Assembly (NCBI GenBank): GCA_900313465.1
Contig: OMRU01000055.1
Coordinates: 1 to 5,747, forward strand
Direction: 5' to 3'
From: an uncultured Clostridia bacterium
GTDB lineage: Bacteria > Bacillota_I > Bacilli_A > RFN20 > CAG-288
Length of the DNA stretch: 5,747 nucleotides
In this document: one piece after another, positions 1 to 5,747 of the stretch
Position numbering within the stretch: the first letter of the stretch is position 1
Layout of the letters: each line of letters starts with the position of its first letter
Position numbers and translations under genes: made by a program
Notes under the pieces: generated by a model
The model's database searches: none
Seen by the model: the letters and a program-made list of their open reading frames with translations, nothing else
What the model was told of the DNA's origin: nothing

Positions 1-1380
1 AGCACCGACCGCTCCAATGCACATGACGAGGGCTATTACACATCGAAATACTATGATCAGGTCATCAACGAATACTGGCTTGCGACCAGCTTCACTGGCG
101 AAGAAATGAAACCATATTACAACGCCTATGAAGATGAAAACGAATATCCACTTCTTCGTGCCGCCATGTTAGAAGATGAAGATTATCAGACTTTCTATAA
201 GGCGAATAAGTATCAGGCTGGACAATACACTTTGAATGGTCATAGCGTCAACATTGAGGATCCATCCAAGAAAATCAATGCGAAAGCTACCTTGTTTAGA
301 CAATCTCAGGTCAGTTCCACCACCCGTTATATTGAAGGAAAAACCGCTCCAATTGAATTGTGGAGAAATGGTGGCTATACCAACAGTTTCAAGATCACCA
401 TCTATGGTGGACAGTGGCCGGCTACAGAACGTACACCAAGCGGTGAATATGCAACCTGTAATCCAGAAGATCCATATGATACTAGCTGTCTTGAGGATTA
501 CAAGAAGACTCATCCTTGGGAATACGCCAATGGTATCTATCCAGCGGACTTGAAGTTAGACTTCAACACGTTAAAAGATGAGGATGGAAATTATCATGTG
601 GATGGTAGAAGCGTTCTCTACAATTCCAAGATTGTTATCCAGCCAACCAACCGCGATGGTACGCCAACGCTTTTACTTCCAGAAGCCGATCCAAGCGATC
701 CAACCACCGGTGGTTATATCTCTATCTTTGATGATCAGGATATCGAGTGGCGTTTATTTGATGAGAATGATAAGGTGATTTCCTTTGGTAAGCATTCTTA
801 TGCCGAATACAAACAAGCCCACGGTTATTATGCTGATCGTCCTGTCAGCAAGATTCTCGGTATCATCAAATCGGGTACCAAGATCAATCCATTCAAGATT
901 AAAGAGCCTTATCTTTATGTCTCTCGTAACAAGGATTATCAATCAGCGATTGATAATCTGAGAAAAGAGAAGGTGAATATCCTCTCTCGTTATGATTCTG
1001 AGATTACGTTTGCTACCAATTACTCTACCGATAAATTCGTCGTTCTCAACTATGCCAAGACACCAGGATGGAACCTCTATGAGGTGAAAGATGGTAAGGA
1101 AGAAGAAGTCAAGATCTACAAGGCTCAGGGTGGCTTTATCGGCTTTGAAGGAATTCAGGGTAAACACACTTATGTCTTAAGATATAGTTCACCAAACTTC
1201 CAGCTCGGTATGAGCTTGACTGCTCTTGGCTTAGCGATTACGTTTGTTGCTTTGCTTTTCTTCAGTAGAAAGAATAAATATTCGCAAGGATTAGATGGTT
1301 ATGTTTCCTTTAAGAATAGAAAGGAAGAAGCCATCAGAAAGGTTAAATGGGATTATGTCACTTACGAAGACGAACGCTGA
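1..1380 (+). CDS. YfhO-family membrane protein, C-terminal part (5' end outside window)
   Basis: The reading frame is open from base 1 to the TGA at 1378-1380, giving 459 residues. The Met codon at 106 is internal, because the 35 codons before it continue the same protein. The C-terminal third matches the YfhO family pattern: a segment around bases 1030-1190 reads FVVLNYAKTPGWNLYEV, then a charged stretch, then GGFIGFEGIQGKHTYVLRY. One membrane helix follows (LGMSLTALGLAITFVALLFF, bases 1204-1263), then a basic 38-residue tail that is probably cytoplasmic. The long soluble part before the helix is probably extracellular. It holds the only two cysteines of the fragment, ten residues apart (bases 457-459 and 487-489). 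Family members are usually about 850-900 residues with many N-terminal membrane helices of GT-C glycosyltransferase type, so about half is missing. In Bacillus and Listeria, YfhO proteins act in lipoteichoic acid glycosylation; the same role here is inference. The 3' end overlaps the phosphofructokinase start. Confidence 0.82.
   Translation, partial: STDRSNAHDEGYYTSKYYDQVINEYWLATSFTGEEMKPYYNAYEDENEYPLLRAAMLEDEDYQTFYKANKYQAGQYTLNGHSVNIEDPSKKINAKATLFRQSQVSSTTRYIEGKTAPIELWRNGGYTNSFKITIYGGQWPATERTPSGEYATCNPEDPYDTSCLEDYKKTHPWEYANGIYPADLKLDFNTLKDEDGNYHVDGRSVLYNSKIVIQPTNRDGTPTLLLPEADPSDPTTGGYISIFDDQDIEWRLFDENDKVISFGKHSYAEYKQAHGYYADRPVSKILGIIKSGTKINPFKIKEPYLYVSRNKDYQSAIDNLRKEKVNILSRYDSEITFATNYSTDKFVVLNYAKTPGWNLYEVKDGKEEEVKIYKAQGGFIGFEGIQGKHTYVLRYSSPNFQLGMSLTALGLAITFVALLFFSRKNKYSQGLDGYVSFKNRKEEAIRKVKWDYVTYEDER
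1338..1342 (+). promoter_or_regulatory. Weak ribosome binding site for the phosphofructokinase
   Basis: AAAGG lies 12 bases before the ATG at 1355, inside the end of the yfhO-family gene. It is poorer than the sites of the two genes downstream. Translation of the phosphofructokinase may therefore depend on ribosomes finishing the upstream gene, whose stop codon lies 26 bases into the new frame. That coupling is inference. Confidence 0.4.
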
Positions 1381-2563
1381 TTCTCTTAATGTTTGCTACT
1401 TCCAGTCGGGTGGTCCGACTGCTGTCATCAATGCGACCTTCAAAGGTCTATATGATGCTTTCAAGGCCGATGAGAGGGAAAATAAGAAATTCTTTGTTTC
1501 TCGTTTTGGTATCACCGGTTTATTGGAAGATGATTTGTTTGAAGTCAATGATGACTCTCTTCCAGAATTGGAATTCCGTCCTGGCTCCTATTGGGGTTCT
1601 TTAAGAAAGAAACTTCCTGAGGATGCTCATGATCCACTCGTTGAGAAACTGATGGCCAACATCAAGAAGAATGATATTCGTTATATTTTCGTCAACGGTG
1701 GTAACGATTCCATGAATACCGCGTATCGTATCTCCTGCTATGCTAAAGCTTATGATATGGATATCAAGGTCATCGGTGTTCCAAAGACGATCGATAACGA
1801 TTTGTTTGGTTGTGATCACACCCCAGGTTTTGGTACAGCCGCCAAGTATGTCGCGAATTGTGTCATCGCCACTTCCATTGATGATAAGACCTATCAGAAA
1901 GGTAGAGTCAACATCATTGAGACCATGGGTAGAGATTCGGGTTTTGTCGCTGCCAGTGCTATTCTTGCTTCCTTGAAGGGTGAACAACCAGACTATATCT
2001 TTGTTCCTGAAGTTCCTTTCTCTATTGATGAGTTCTTGAAGAAAGTCTCTGACTGCTACAAGAAAAAGGGTAGATGCTTAGTGGTTGTCTCAGAAGGTAT
2101 CCGCGATAAAGATGGCGTCTTGATTGCCAGTGATGATTCCGCTGTGGATTCCTTTAATAATGCTGCCGTTGGTGGCGTTGGTAAATATCTTTCTAGCCTT
2201 GTTGCCAAGGCTGGCATCAAGACTAGAGGTATCGAACTTTCCGTCTTGAATCGCGCCAGCGGTTTCTTGCCATCTATGGTGGATATCAAAGAAGCTGAAG
2301 AAGTTTCTAAGCGCGCCTATCTTGCTGCCAAAGCTGGCCATACCGGTGTGATGATCGCCTTAGGTAGAAAGTCTAATGAACCATATGAACCTGACTTTAC
2401 TGAGATTCCACTTCAGAATGTCAGTGATCAGGTTGTCACTCTTCCCACCTGCTATATCAATGAAACGGGTGATAACATCAATCCATCCTTCATCGATTAT
2501 GTCGCGCCACTGATCAAGGGTAATGCTATTCCTCTTGATGAAGACGGCTTGTTGAAAATCTAA
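1355..2563 (+). CDS. pfp: Phosphofructokinase, probably pyrophosphate-dependent (PPi-PFK)
   Basis: This 402-residue cytoplasmic enzyme converts fructose 6-phosphate to fructose 1,6-bisphosphate in glycolysis; PPi-using forms run reversibly. Family motifs appear in order: QSGGPTAVINA (residues 17-27, phosphate-binding loop), GGNDSM (115-120), PKTIDND (143-149, with catalytic base Asp147), IETMGRDSG (188-196, Arg193 of the MGR motif) and SEGI (246-249). Asp118 and Lys144 stand where ATP-using enzymes have glycines (Gly104 and Gly124 in E. coli PfkA). This pair is the known signature of PPi use, so specificity is inferred from residues only. The ATG at 1355 is chosen because the family has only a few residues before the first loop and no other start codon lies there; an upstream in-frame ATG at 1295 would add 20 residues unlike the family. 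The gene overlaps the yfhO-family gene by 26 bases, probably in one operon, and ends 11 bases before a strong terminator. Confidence 0.93.
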   Translation: MSLTKTNADSLNVCYFQSGGPTAVINATFKGLYDAFKADERENKKFFVSRFGITGLLEDDLFEVNDDSLPELEFRPGSYWGSLRKKLPEDAHDPLVEKLMANIKKNDIRYIFVNGGNDSMNTAYRISCYAKAYDMDIKVIGVPKTIDNDLFGCDHTPGFGTAAKYVANCVIATSIDDKTYQKGRVNIIETMGRDSGFVAASAILASLKGEQPDYIFVPEVPFSIDEFLKKVSDCYKKKGRCLVVVSEGIRDKDGVLIASDDSAVDSFNNAAVGGVGKYLSSLVAKAGIKTRGIELSVLNRASGFLPSMVDIKEAEEVSKRAYLAAKAGHTGVMIALGRKSNEPYEPDFTEIPLQNVSDQVVTLPTCYINETGDNINPSFIDYVAPLIKGNAIPLDEDGLLKI

Positions 2564-2574
2564 ATAAATTCTTA

Positions 2575-2615
2575 TCCTCCAAAGGTATTGGTAAGATACC
2601 CTTGGAGGAATTTTT
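2575..2615 (+). terminator. Rho-independent terminator after the phosphofructokinase gene
   Basis: The arms TCCTCCAAAGGTAT (2575-2588) and ATACCCTTGGAGGA (2596-2609) pair over 14 positions with one A-C mismatch, around a 7-base loop. An A and five T residues follow directly (2610-2615). The hairpin starts 11 bases after the stop codon and should end the yfhO-pfp transcript. The opposite strand lacks a clean T-run, so it looks one-directional. Confidence 0.9.
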
Positions 2616-2627
2616 AAATTCCGGTTG

Positions 2628-2657
2628 TTGAAATATAGAGTTATGAAGAGTTATAAA
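2628..2657 (+). promoter_or_regulatory. Sigma-A-like promoter for the ATPase gene
   Basis: TTGAAA (2628-2633, five of six consensus bases) and TATAAA (2652-2657, five of six) are 18 bases apart, just after the terminator. Transcription would start near 2664, leaving a leader of about 18 bases that carries the ribosome site. This placement also argues against translation starting at the in-frame ATG codons at 2625 and 2643. No operator-like repeat is obvious. Confidence 0.65.
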
Positions 2658-2668
2658 AGAATATTGCT

Positions 2669-2675
2669 AGGAGGT
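2669..2675 (+). promoter_or_regulatory. Strong ribosome binding site of the ATPase gene
   Basis: AGGAGGT, a full match to the Bacillota consensus, ends 6 bases before the ATG at 2682. It decides the start of the ATPase: the in-frame ATG codons at 2625 and 2643 have no such site and would add residues unlike the family. Confidence 0.9.
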
Positions 2676-2681
2676 GGCATT

Positions 2682-3734
2682 ATGAAAAATCCTTTCGGAT
2701 TATCCTTTGGTATACTTCCAGAAAATTTCATTCGTCGTGAGGAAATTATCGCTACTGTCATGGATGGTTTTGTTGATGAGGAAAACGATGCCAAAATGTA
2801 TATTTTGACTGGCGTTCGTGGATCTGGCAAAACCGTCATGCTGAATTATCTGAAAAAGCAATTTGAGGCAATGGATGATTGGCTTGTTCTCACAATCAAT
2901 CCAGAGATGGATATCCTGGAAAGCATTGCTTCCAAATTGTATGAAAAAGGGTCAATGAAAAGATATTTTCTTAAAACTTCTTTTAACTTTTCTTTTCACG
3001 GAATTGGTTTCTCTATTGAAGGAAACACTCCTTTGAAAAACATAGAGACACTATTAGAGAAGATGATGGAAATCATAAAGGATAAAAAGAAAAAAGTGTT
3101 GATAGCCATTGATGAAATATCGAATAGCGATAATATCAAGGTCTTCTCTCACACCTTCAAGAATATGGTAAACAATGGTTTGCCAATCTATTTGTTGGCA
3201 ACGGGGTTGTATGAGAATGTCTATCACATGTCCAATGAAAAAACGTTGACGTTTATCTACCGTGCAAAAAAGATCCATGTCGATTCATTAAACCTTACAT
3301 CTATCGCTCAGTCTTATAAGGAAACATTGCAGCTTGATGATGTGTTTGCTAAGAAATGTGCCGCCTTGACCGAAGGATATGCCAGTGCATATCAGATTTT
3401 AGGATCCATTCTCTTTAAGACAAAAGCGAAAAAGATAGATGATGACTTGCTTTCTCAGTTTGACTCGTATCTTGAGGAAATCAATTATGAGAAACTGTGG
3501 GAAGATTTATCCTTGATGGATAAAGAATTCCTTTATGGTTTCATAGCGCAAAAGAATAATAAAGCCGCTGTAGTGATTCAAAACAGCAAAATAGCCAAGA
3601 CTTCTTATTCCAGATATCGTGACCGACTGATGAAAAAAGGTATCATCAGATCGGATTCCTACGGATATCTATCTTTGACCTTGCCGCGGCTTTATGAATA
3701 TATCCAAAGAAGAAAAATCTACGACGAGATTTAA
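2682..3734 (+). CDS. AAA/STAND-like P-loop ATPase with C-terminal winged-helix-like region, function unknown
   Basis: This 350-residue soluble protein opens with NPFGLSFG and an RRE element (residues 3-20), the lead-in seen in a widespread bacterial group of solitary ATPases sometimes annotated as Orc1/Cdc6-like or simply 'ATP-binding protein'. Walker A is GVRGSGKT (44-51, Lys50). A hairpin-like stretch FNFSFHGIGFSIEG (101-114) follows, then a lysine-rich helix, Walker B VLIAIDEI (139-146, Asp144 and Glu145), a sensor-1-like LLATG (171-175) and a possible arginine finger at Arg194. Residues about 270-345 look like a winged helix, with a basic recognition-type helix (about 303-320) and a short GYLSLTLP wing, so nucleic-acid binding is plausible. 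No membrane segment, nuclease or protease motif is seen. It has its own promoter and ribosome site. Codon use differs from its neighbours: eight ATA codons, and AAA preferred over AAG for lysine. The fold is a firm call; the role (regulator, defence, mobile-element remnant) is not known. Confidence 0.88.
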   Translation: MKNPFGLSFGILPENFIRREEIIATVMDGFVDEENDAKMYILTGVRGSGKTVMLNYLKKQFEAMDDWLVLTINPEMDILESIASKLYEKGSMKRYFLKTSFNFSFHGIGFSIEGNTPLKNIETLLEKMMEIIKDKKKKVLIAIDEISNSDNIKVFSHTFKNMVNNGLPIYLLATGLYENVYHMSNEKTLTFIYRAKKIHVDSLNLTSIAQSYKETLQLDDVFAKKCAALTEGYASAYQILGSILFKTKAKKIDDDLLSQFDSYLEEINYEKLWEDLSLMDKEFLYGFIAQKNNKAAVVIQNSKIAKTSYSRYRDRLMKKGIIRSDSYGYLSLTLPRLYEYIQRRKIYDEI

Positions 3735-3766
3735 CTGTGATGAGCATTCATCCCTTGAGCAAATGG

Positions 3767-3796
3767 TTGGTGAAAATAGCCCCTTAGCCTTATAAT
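3767..3796 (+). promoter_or_regulatory. Probable uvrA promoter
   Basis: A perfect TATAAT (3791-3796) lies 18 bases after a weak -35 candidate TTGGTG (3767-3772, three of six bases). The predicted start near 3803 leaves a leader of about 20 bases with the uvrA ribosome site. No GAAC-N4-GTTC LexA-type box is present between 3735 and 3823. Because the ATPase gene has no visible terminator, uvrA may also receive read-through. Confidence 0.6.
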
Positions 3797-3803
3797 AGTA
3801 AGG
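3788..3803 (+). repeat. Short inverted repeat around the uvrA -10 box
   Basis: CCTTA (3788-3792) and TAAGG (3799-3803) are perfect inverted copies, separated by six bases. They straddle the TATAAT and end at the predicted transcription start. One step further out is a G-T mismatch and the next pair matches again. It could be an operator or a small hairpin, but five-base arms also arise by chance. Confidence 0.35.
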
Positions 3804-3806
3804 TTC

Positions 3807-3812
3807 GGGAGG
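3807..3812 (+). promoter_or_regulatory. uvrA ribosome binding site
   Basis: GGGAGG ends 11 bases before the ATG at 3824, slightly further than usual. Two other ATG codons nearby (3814 and 3828) are out of frame with UvrA, so 3824 remains the only reasonable start. Confidence 0.7.
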
Positions 3813-3823
3813 AATGAGTCAGG

Positions 3824-5747
3824 ATGAATGAAACATATAGAGATTACATCGTCGTCAAAGGCGCGAGAGAAAACAACCTGAAAAACGTCGATGTCACTAT
3901 CCCCAAGAATAAATTAGTAGTCTTTTCTGGTGTCTCAGGAAGTGGTAAATCCACTTTGGCTTTTGATACCATTTTTGCTGAAGGTCAAAGACGATATGTG
4001 GAATCCTTATCTTCCTATGCCCGTATGTTCTTAGGCGATTTTTCTAAACCGGATGTCGATTCTATCGACGGTCTTGCCCCAGCGATTTCCATCGATCAGA
4101 AAACCACCTCTCATAACCCTCGTTCCACAGTTGGTACTGTCACGGAAATCTATGATTATCTAAGACTTTTATATGCCCGTGTTGGTGTGGCTTATTGTCC
4201 ACATCACCACACACCAATCCAGGCTTCCAGTCTTCAGCAGATTTTCAATGCTGTCAGCGGGAATCCTGAAGGTAGCAAGATTACCATTTATGCTCCGGTT
4301 GTCATGAATGAGAAGGGCACCCATGTCGCTACCATGTCGAAGTTCTTCAGCGCTGGTTTTACCAGAGCCAAGATCGATGGGGAACCACTCAAGCGTTATG
4401 AAGAAATTCCAACCTTAGACAAGAATTTAAAGCACACCATTGCTTTTGCAATCGACCGCTTGTTATTGAATGCTGAAAACAAGGATCGTTTATTTGATTC
4501 ACTTAGAACCGCTTTAGATTATGCGGGCGGTTATGTCTCCATCGATATTGATGGAAAAGAGACGTTATATAGCGAACATCAGTCTTGTCCAATCTGTGGA
4601 TTTACCGTTCCGCCGCTTGAACCCCGTCTGTTCTCTTTTAATAACCCTCTTGGATGCTGCCCGGATTGTCATGGTCTTGGCGTAACCATTGAAGCGGATC
4701 CTACCTTACTTGTTGCTGATCCAGAGAAGTCGATTGATGATGGTGCCTTGGCTTGTCTTCCAAAGCATAATCACGATACCATCGAATGGAATGATTTTTA
4801 TGCTGTCTTGGACAAATACAATATTTCTACCAAGACGCCATTCAATAAGCTTTCACAAAGACAAAAGGATATCATCTTCTATGGTCCACCAGAACCAGTT
4901 CAGTATGTCTATACTTCTGCAAATGGTTCTAAGATCAACAAGAATGTCACCGAAGGTCTGAAGGCGAGAATTGATCGTTTATATAACTCTACCAAATCCG
5001 AATGGATGAAGCAGTGGTATGGCACCTTCATGTCGGAAACTGAATGTCCATCCTGTCATGGAGCCAGACTCAATGAGATGGTTTTATCCGTTCAGGTAGA
5101 TGGCTTGAATATGGATCAGCTGACCAGAATGTCATTAGTGGATATCTATGACTTTTTCTGCAACATCCATCTTACGGAGATGCAGCATAAGATTGCTGAT
5201 TTGATCATCACGGAAATCAAGAACCGCTTGAAGTTCTTGATCGATGTCGGTTTAGATTATCTGACTTTGGCTCGTGAGGCTTCCACTTTATCTGGTGGCG
5301 AGTCTCAGCGTATTCGTTTAGCTACCCAGATCGGTTCGAGACTAACGGGTGTTTTATATGTTCTTGATGAACCATCTATCGGTCTTCATCAGAGAGATAA
5401 CGATAAACTCATCAACACGCTCAAGGAGATGAGAGACCTTGGTAACTCACTGGTGGTTGTCGAACATGATGAGGATACTATTCTTGCTGCCGATTATGTC
5501 GTCGATATCGGTAAGGGGGCTGGTGAACATGGCGGTGAGGTCATCTTCGCTGGTACACCAAAGGAATTGATGGAGAATAAAGAATCCTATACGGCAGATT
5601 ATCTGACCGGAAGAAGAATGATTCCTCTCCCACCTTTGACAAGAACCTATGATAAGAAGTTGACGATTCATAAAGCGCATTGTCATAACCTGAAGAATAT
5701 CGACGTGGATATTCCAATTGGCGTATTCACTTGTGTCACTGGTGTCT
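3824..5747 (+). CDS. uvrA: UvrABC excinuclease subunit A, 3' end outside window
   Basis: UvrA is the DNA-damage-recognising dimeric ABC ATPase of nucleotide excision repair; it loads UvrB at lesions. The frame runs without a stop from the ATG at 3824 to the window edge (641 full codons plus one base). Against about 940 residues for the family, some 300 are missing. Visible parts in order: VKGARENNLKNV (residues 11-22), Walker A GVSGSGKST (36-44), the UvrA block RRYVESLSSYARMFL (56-70), a zinc module with Cys255, Cys258, Cys279 and Cys282, the ECPSCHGARLN element (407-417), ABC signature LSGGESQRIRLA (489-500), Walker B LYVLDEP (511-517, Asp515 and Glu516) and the VVEHDED switch histidine (His548). 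The second ATPase begins at about residue 612 and is cut just before its Walker A lysine. No frameshift or missing key residue is seen. Codon use matches yfhO and pfp. uvrB is not directly upstream, unlike the common uvrBA order; what follows uvrA is not visible. Confidence 0.97.
   Translation, partial: MNETYRDYIVVKGARENNLKNVDVTIPKNKLVVFSGVSGSGKSTLAFDTIFAEGQRRYVESLSSYARMFLGDFSKPDVDSIDGLAPAISIDQKTTSHNPRSTVGTVTEIYDYLRLLYARVGVAYCPHHHTPIQASSLQQIFNAVSGNPEGSKITIYAPVVMNEKGTHVATMSKFFSAGFTRAKIDGEPLKRYEEIPTLDKNLKHTIAFAIDRLLLNAENKDRLFDSLRTALDYAGGYVSIDIDGKETLYSEHQSCPICGFTVPPLEPRLFSFNNPLGCCPDCHGLGVTIEADPTLLVADPEKSIDDGALACLPKHNHDTIEWNDFYAVLDKYNISTKTPFNKLSQRQKDIIFYGPPEPVQYVYTSANGSKINKNVTEGLKARIDRLYNSTKSEWMKQWYGTFMSETECPSCHGARLNEMVLSVQVDGLNMDQLTRMSLVDIYDFFCNIHLTEMQHKIADLIITEIKNRLKFLIDVGLDYLTLAREASTLSGGESQRIRLATQIGSRLTGVLYVLDEPSIGLHQRDNDKLINTLKEMRDLGNSLVVVEHDEDTILAADYVVDIGKGAGEHGGEVIFAGTPKELMENKESYTADYLTGRRMIPLPPLTRTYDKKLTIHKAHCHNLKNIDVDIPIGVFTCVTGV

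Noticed and set aside
1295..1354. In-frame N-terminal extension of the phosphofructokinase from the ATG at 1295
   Set aside because: The 20 added residues lie inside the end of the yfhO-family gene, do not resemble the family N-terminus and have no good ribosome site.
1601..1987. 128-codon open frame on the - strand opposite the phosphofructokinase
   Set aside because: It mirrors the conserved catalytic region of the phosphofructokinase and shows no domain of its own; a chance result of codon bias.
2625..2681. In-frame N-terminal extension of the ATPase from the ATG at 2625 or 2643
   Set aside because: The extension covers the predicted promoter and ribosome site. The consensus AGGAGGT fits the ATG at 2682, and the family motif NPF begins right after it.
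2682..3734. ATPase as a true Cdc6/Orc1 replication initiator with a nearby origin
   Set aside because: The similarity is at the level of the general AAA plus winged-helix layout. No iterons, AT-rich unwinding region or plasmid genes are visible.
3739..3752. Small hairpin GATGA-GCAT-TCATC after the ATPase stop codon, considered as its terminator
   Set aside because: The stem is only five base pairs, AT-rich, and no T-run follows.
3755..3760. TTGAGC as the -35 box of uvrA
   Set aside because: It matches the consensus better than TTGGTG but lies 30 bases before the -10, too far for a sigma-A promoter.
4689..4961. 90-codon open frame on the + strand within uvrA
   Set aside because: It is out of frame with the clearly conserved UvrA sequence, which is continuous through this stretch; its translation has no recognisable motif.
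5447..5686. 79-codon open frame on the - strand opposite uvrA
   Set aside because: It is antisense to the conserved Walker B to H-loop region of UvrA and has no recognisable content.

Overview
This window reads as chromosomal DNA of a low-to-moderate GC Bacillota-type bacterium (about 40-45% GC by eye). Good AGGAGG-type ribosome sites, sigma-A-like promoters, a YfhO-family envelope protein and a Gram-positive-style UvrA all fit this. The PPi-type phosphofructokinase suggests an Erysipelotrichia-like or other fermentative lineage, but the family-level placement is only a guess. All four genes lie on the + strand and coding density is very high.

Layout: (1) bases 1-1380 hold the C-terminal 459 residues of a YfhO-family membrane protein whose start lies upstream of the window. 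(2) Bases 1355-2563 hold a complete 402-residue phosphofructokinase. It overlaps the yfhO 3' end by 26 bases and carries the Asp/Lys pair typical of pyrophosphate-dependent enzymes. (3) Bases 2575-2615 are a strong intrinsic terminator that closes this pair. (4) Bases 2628-3734 are a self-contained unit with a promoter, a strong ribosome site and a 350-residue AAA/STAND-like P-loop ATPase with a C-terminal winged-helix-like region. (5) Bases 3767-3803 hold the likely uvrA promoter, with a perfect TATAAT inside a short inverted repeat. (6) From 3824 to the window end runs uvrA, open at the 3' side. Its first 641 residues are visible, including all of the first ABC ATPase and the first strands of the second.

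The yfhO and pfp genes look co-transcribed, although envelope glycosylation or transport and glycolysis have no obvious mechanistic link. uvrA is the damage-recognition ATPase of nucleotide excision repair. It is not preceded here by uvrB, and no LexA-type box is visible. The ATPase between them stands out. It has its own promoter, and its codon use differs from its neighbours: eight ATA isoleucine codons against none in the other three genes. It is the best candidate for recently acquired or accessory DNA and the only gene of unknown function here. I found no CRISPR array, tRNA, rRNA, insertion sequence or recognisable multi-gene novel system; the rest is ordinary core genome.
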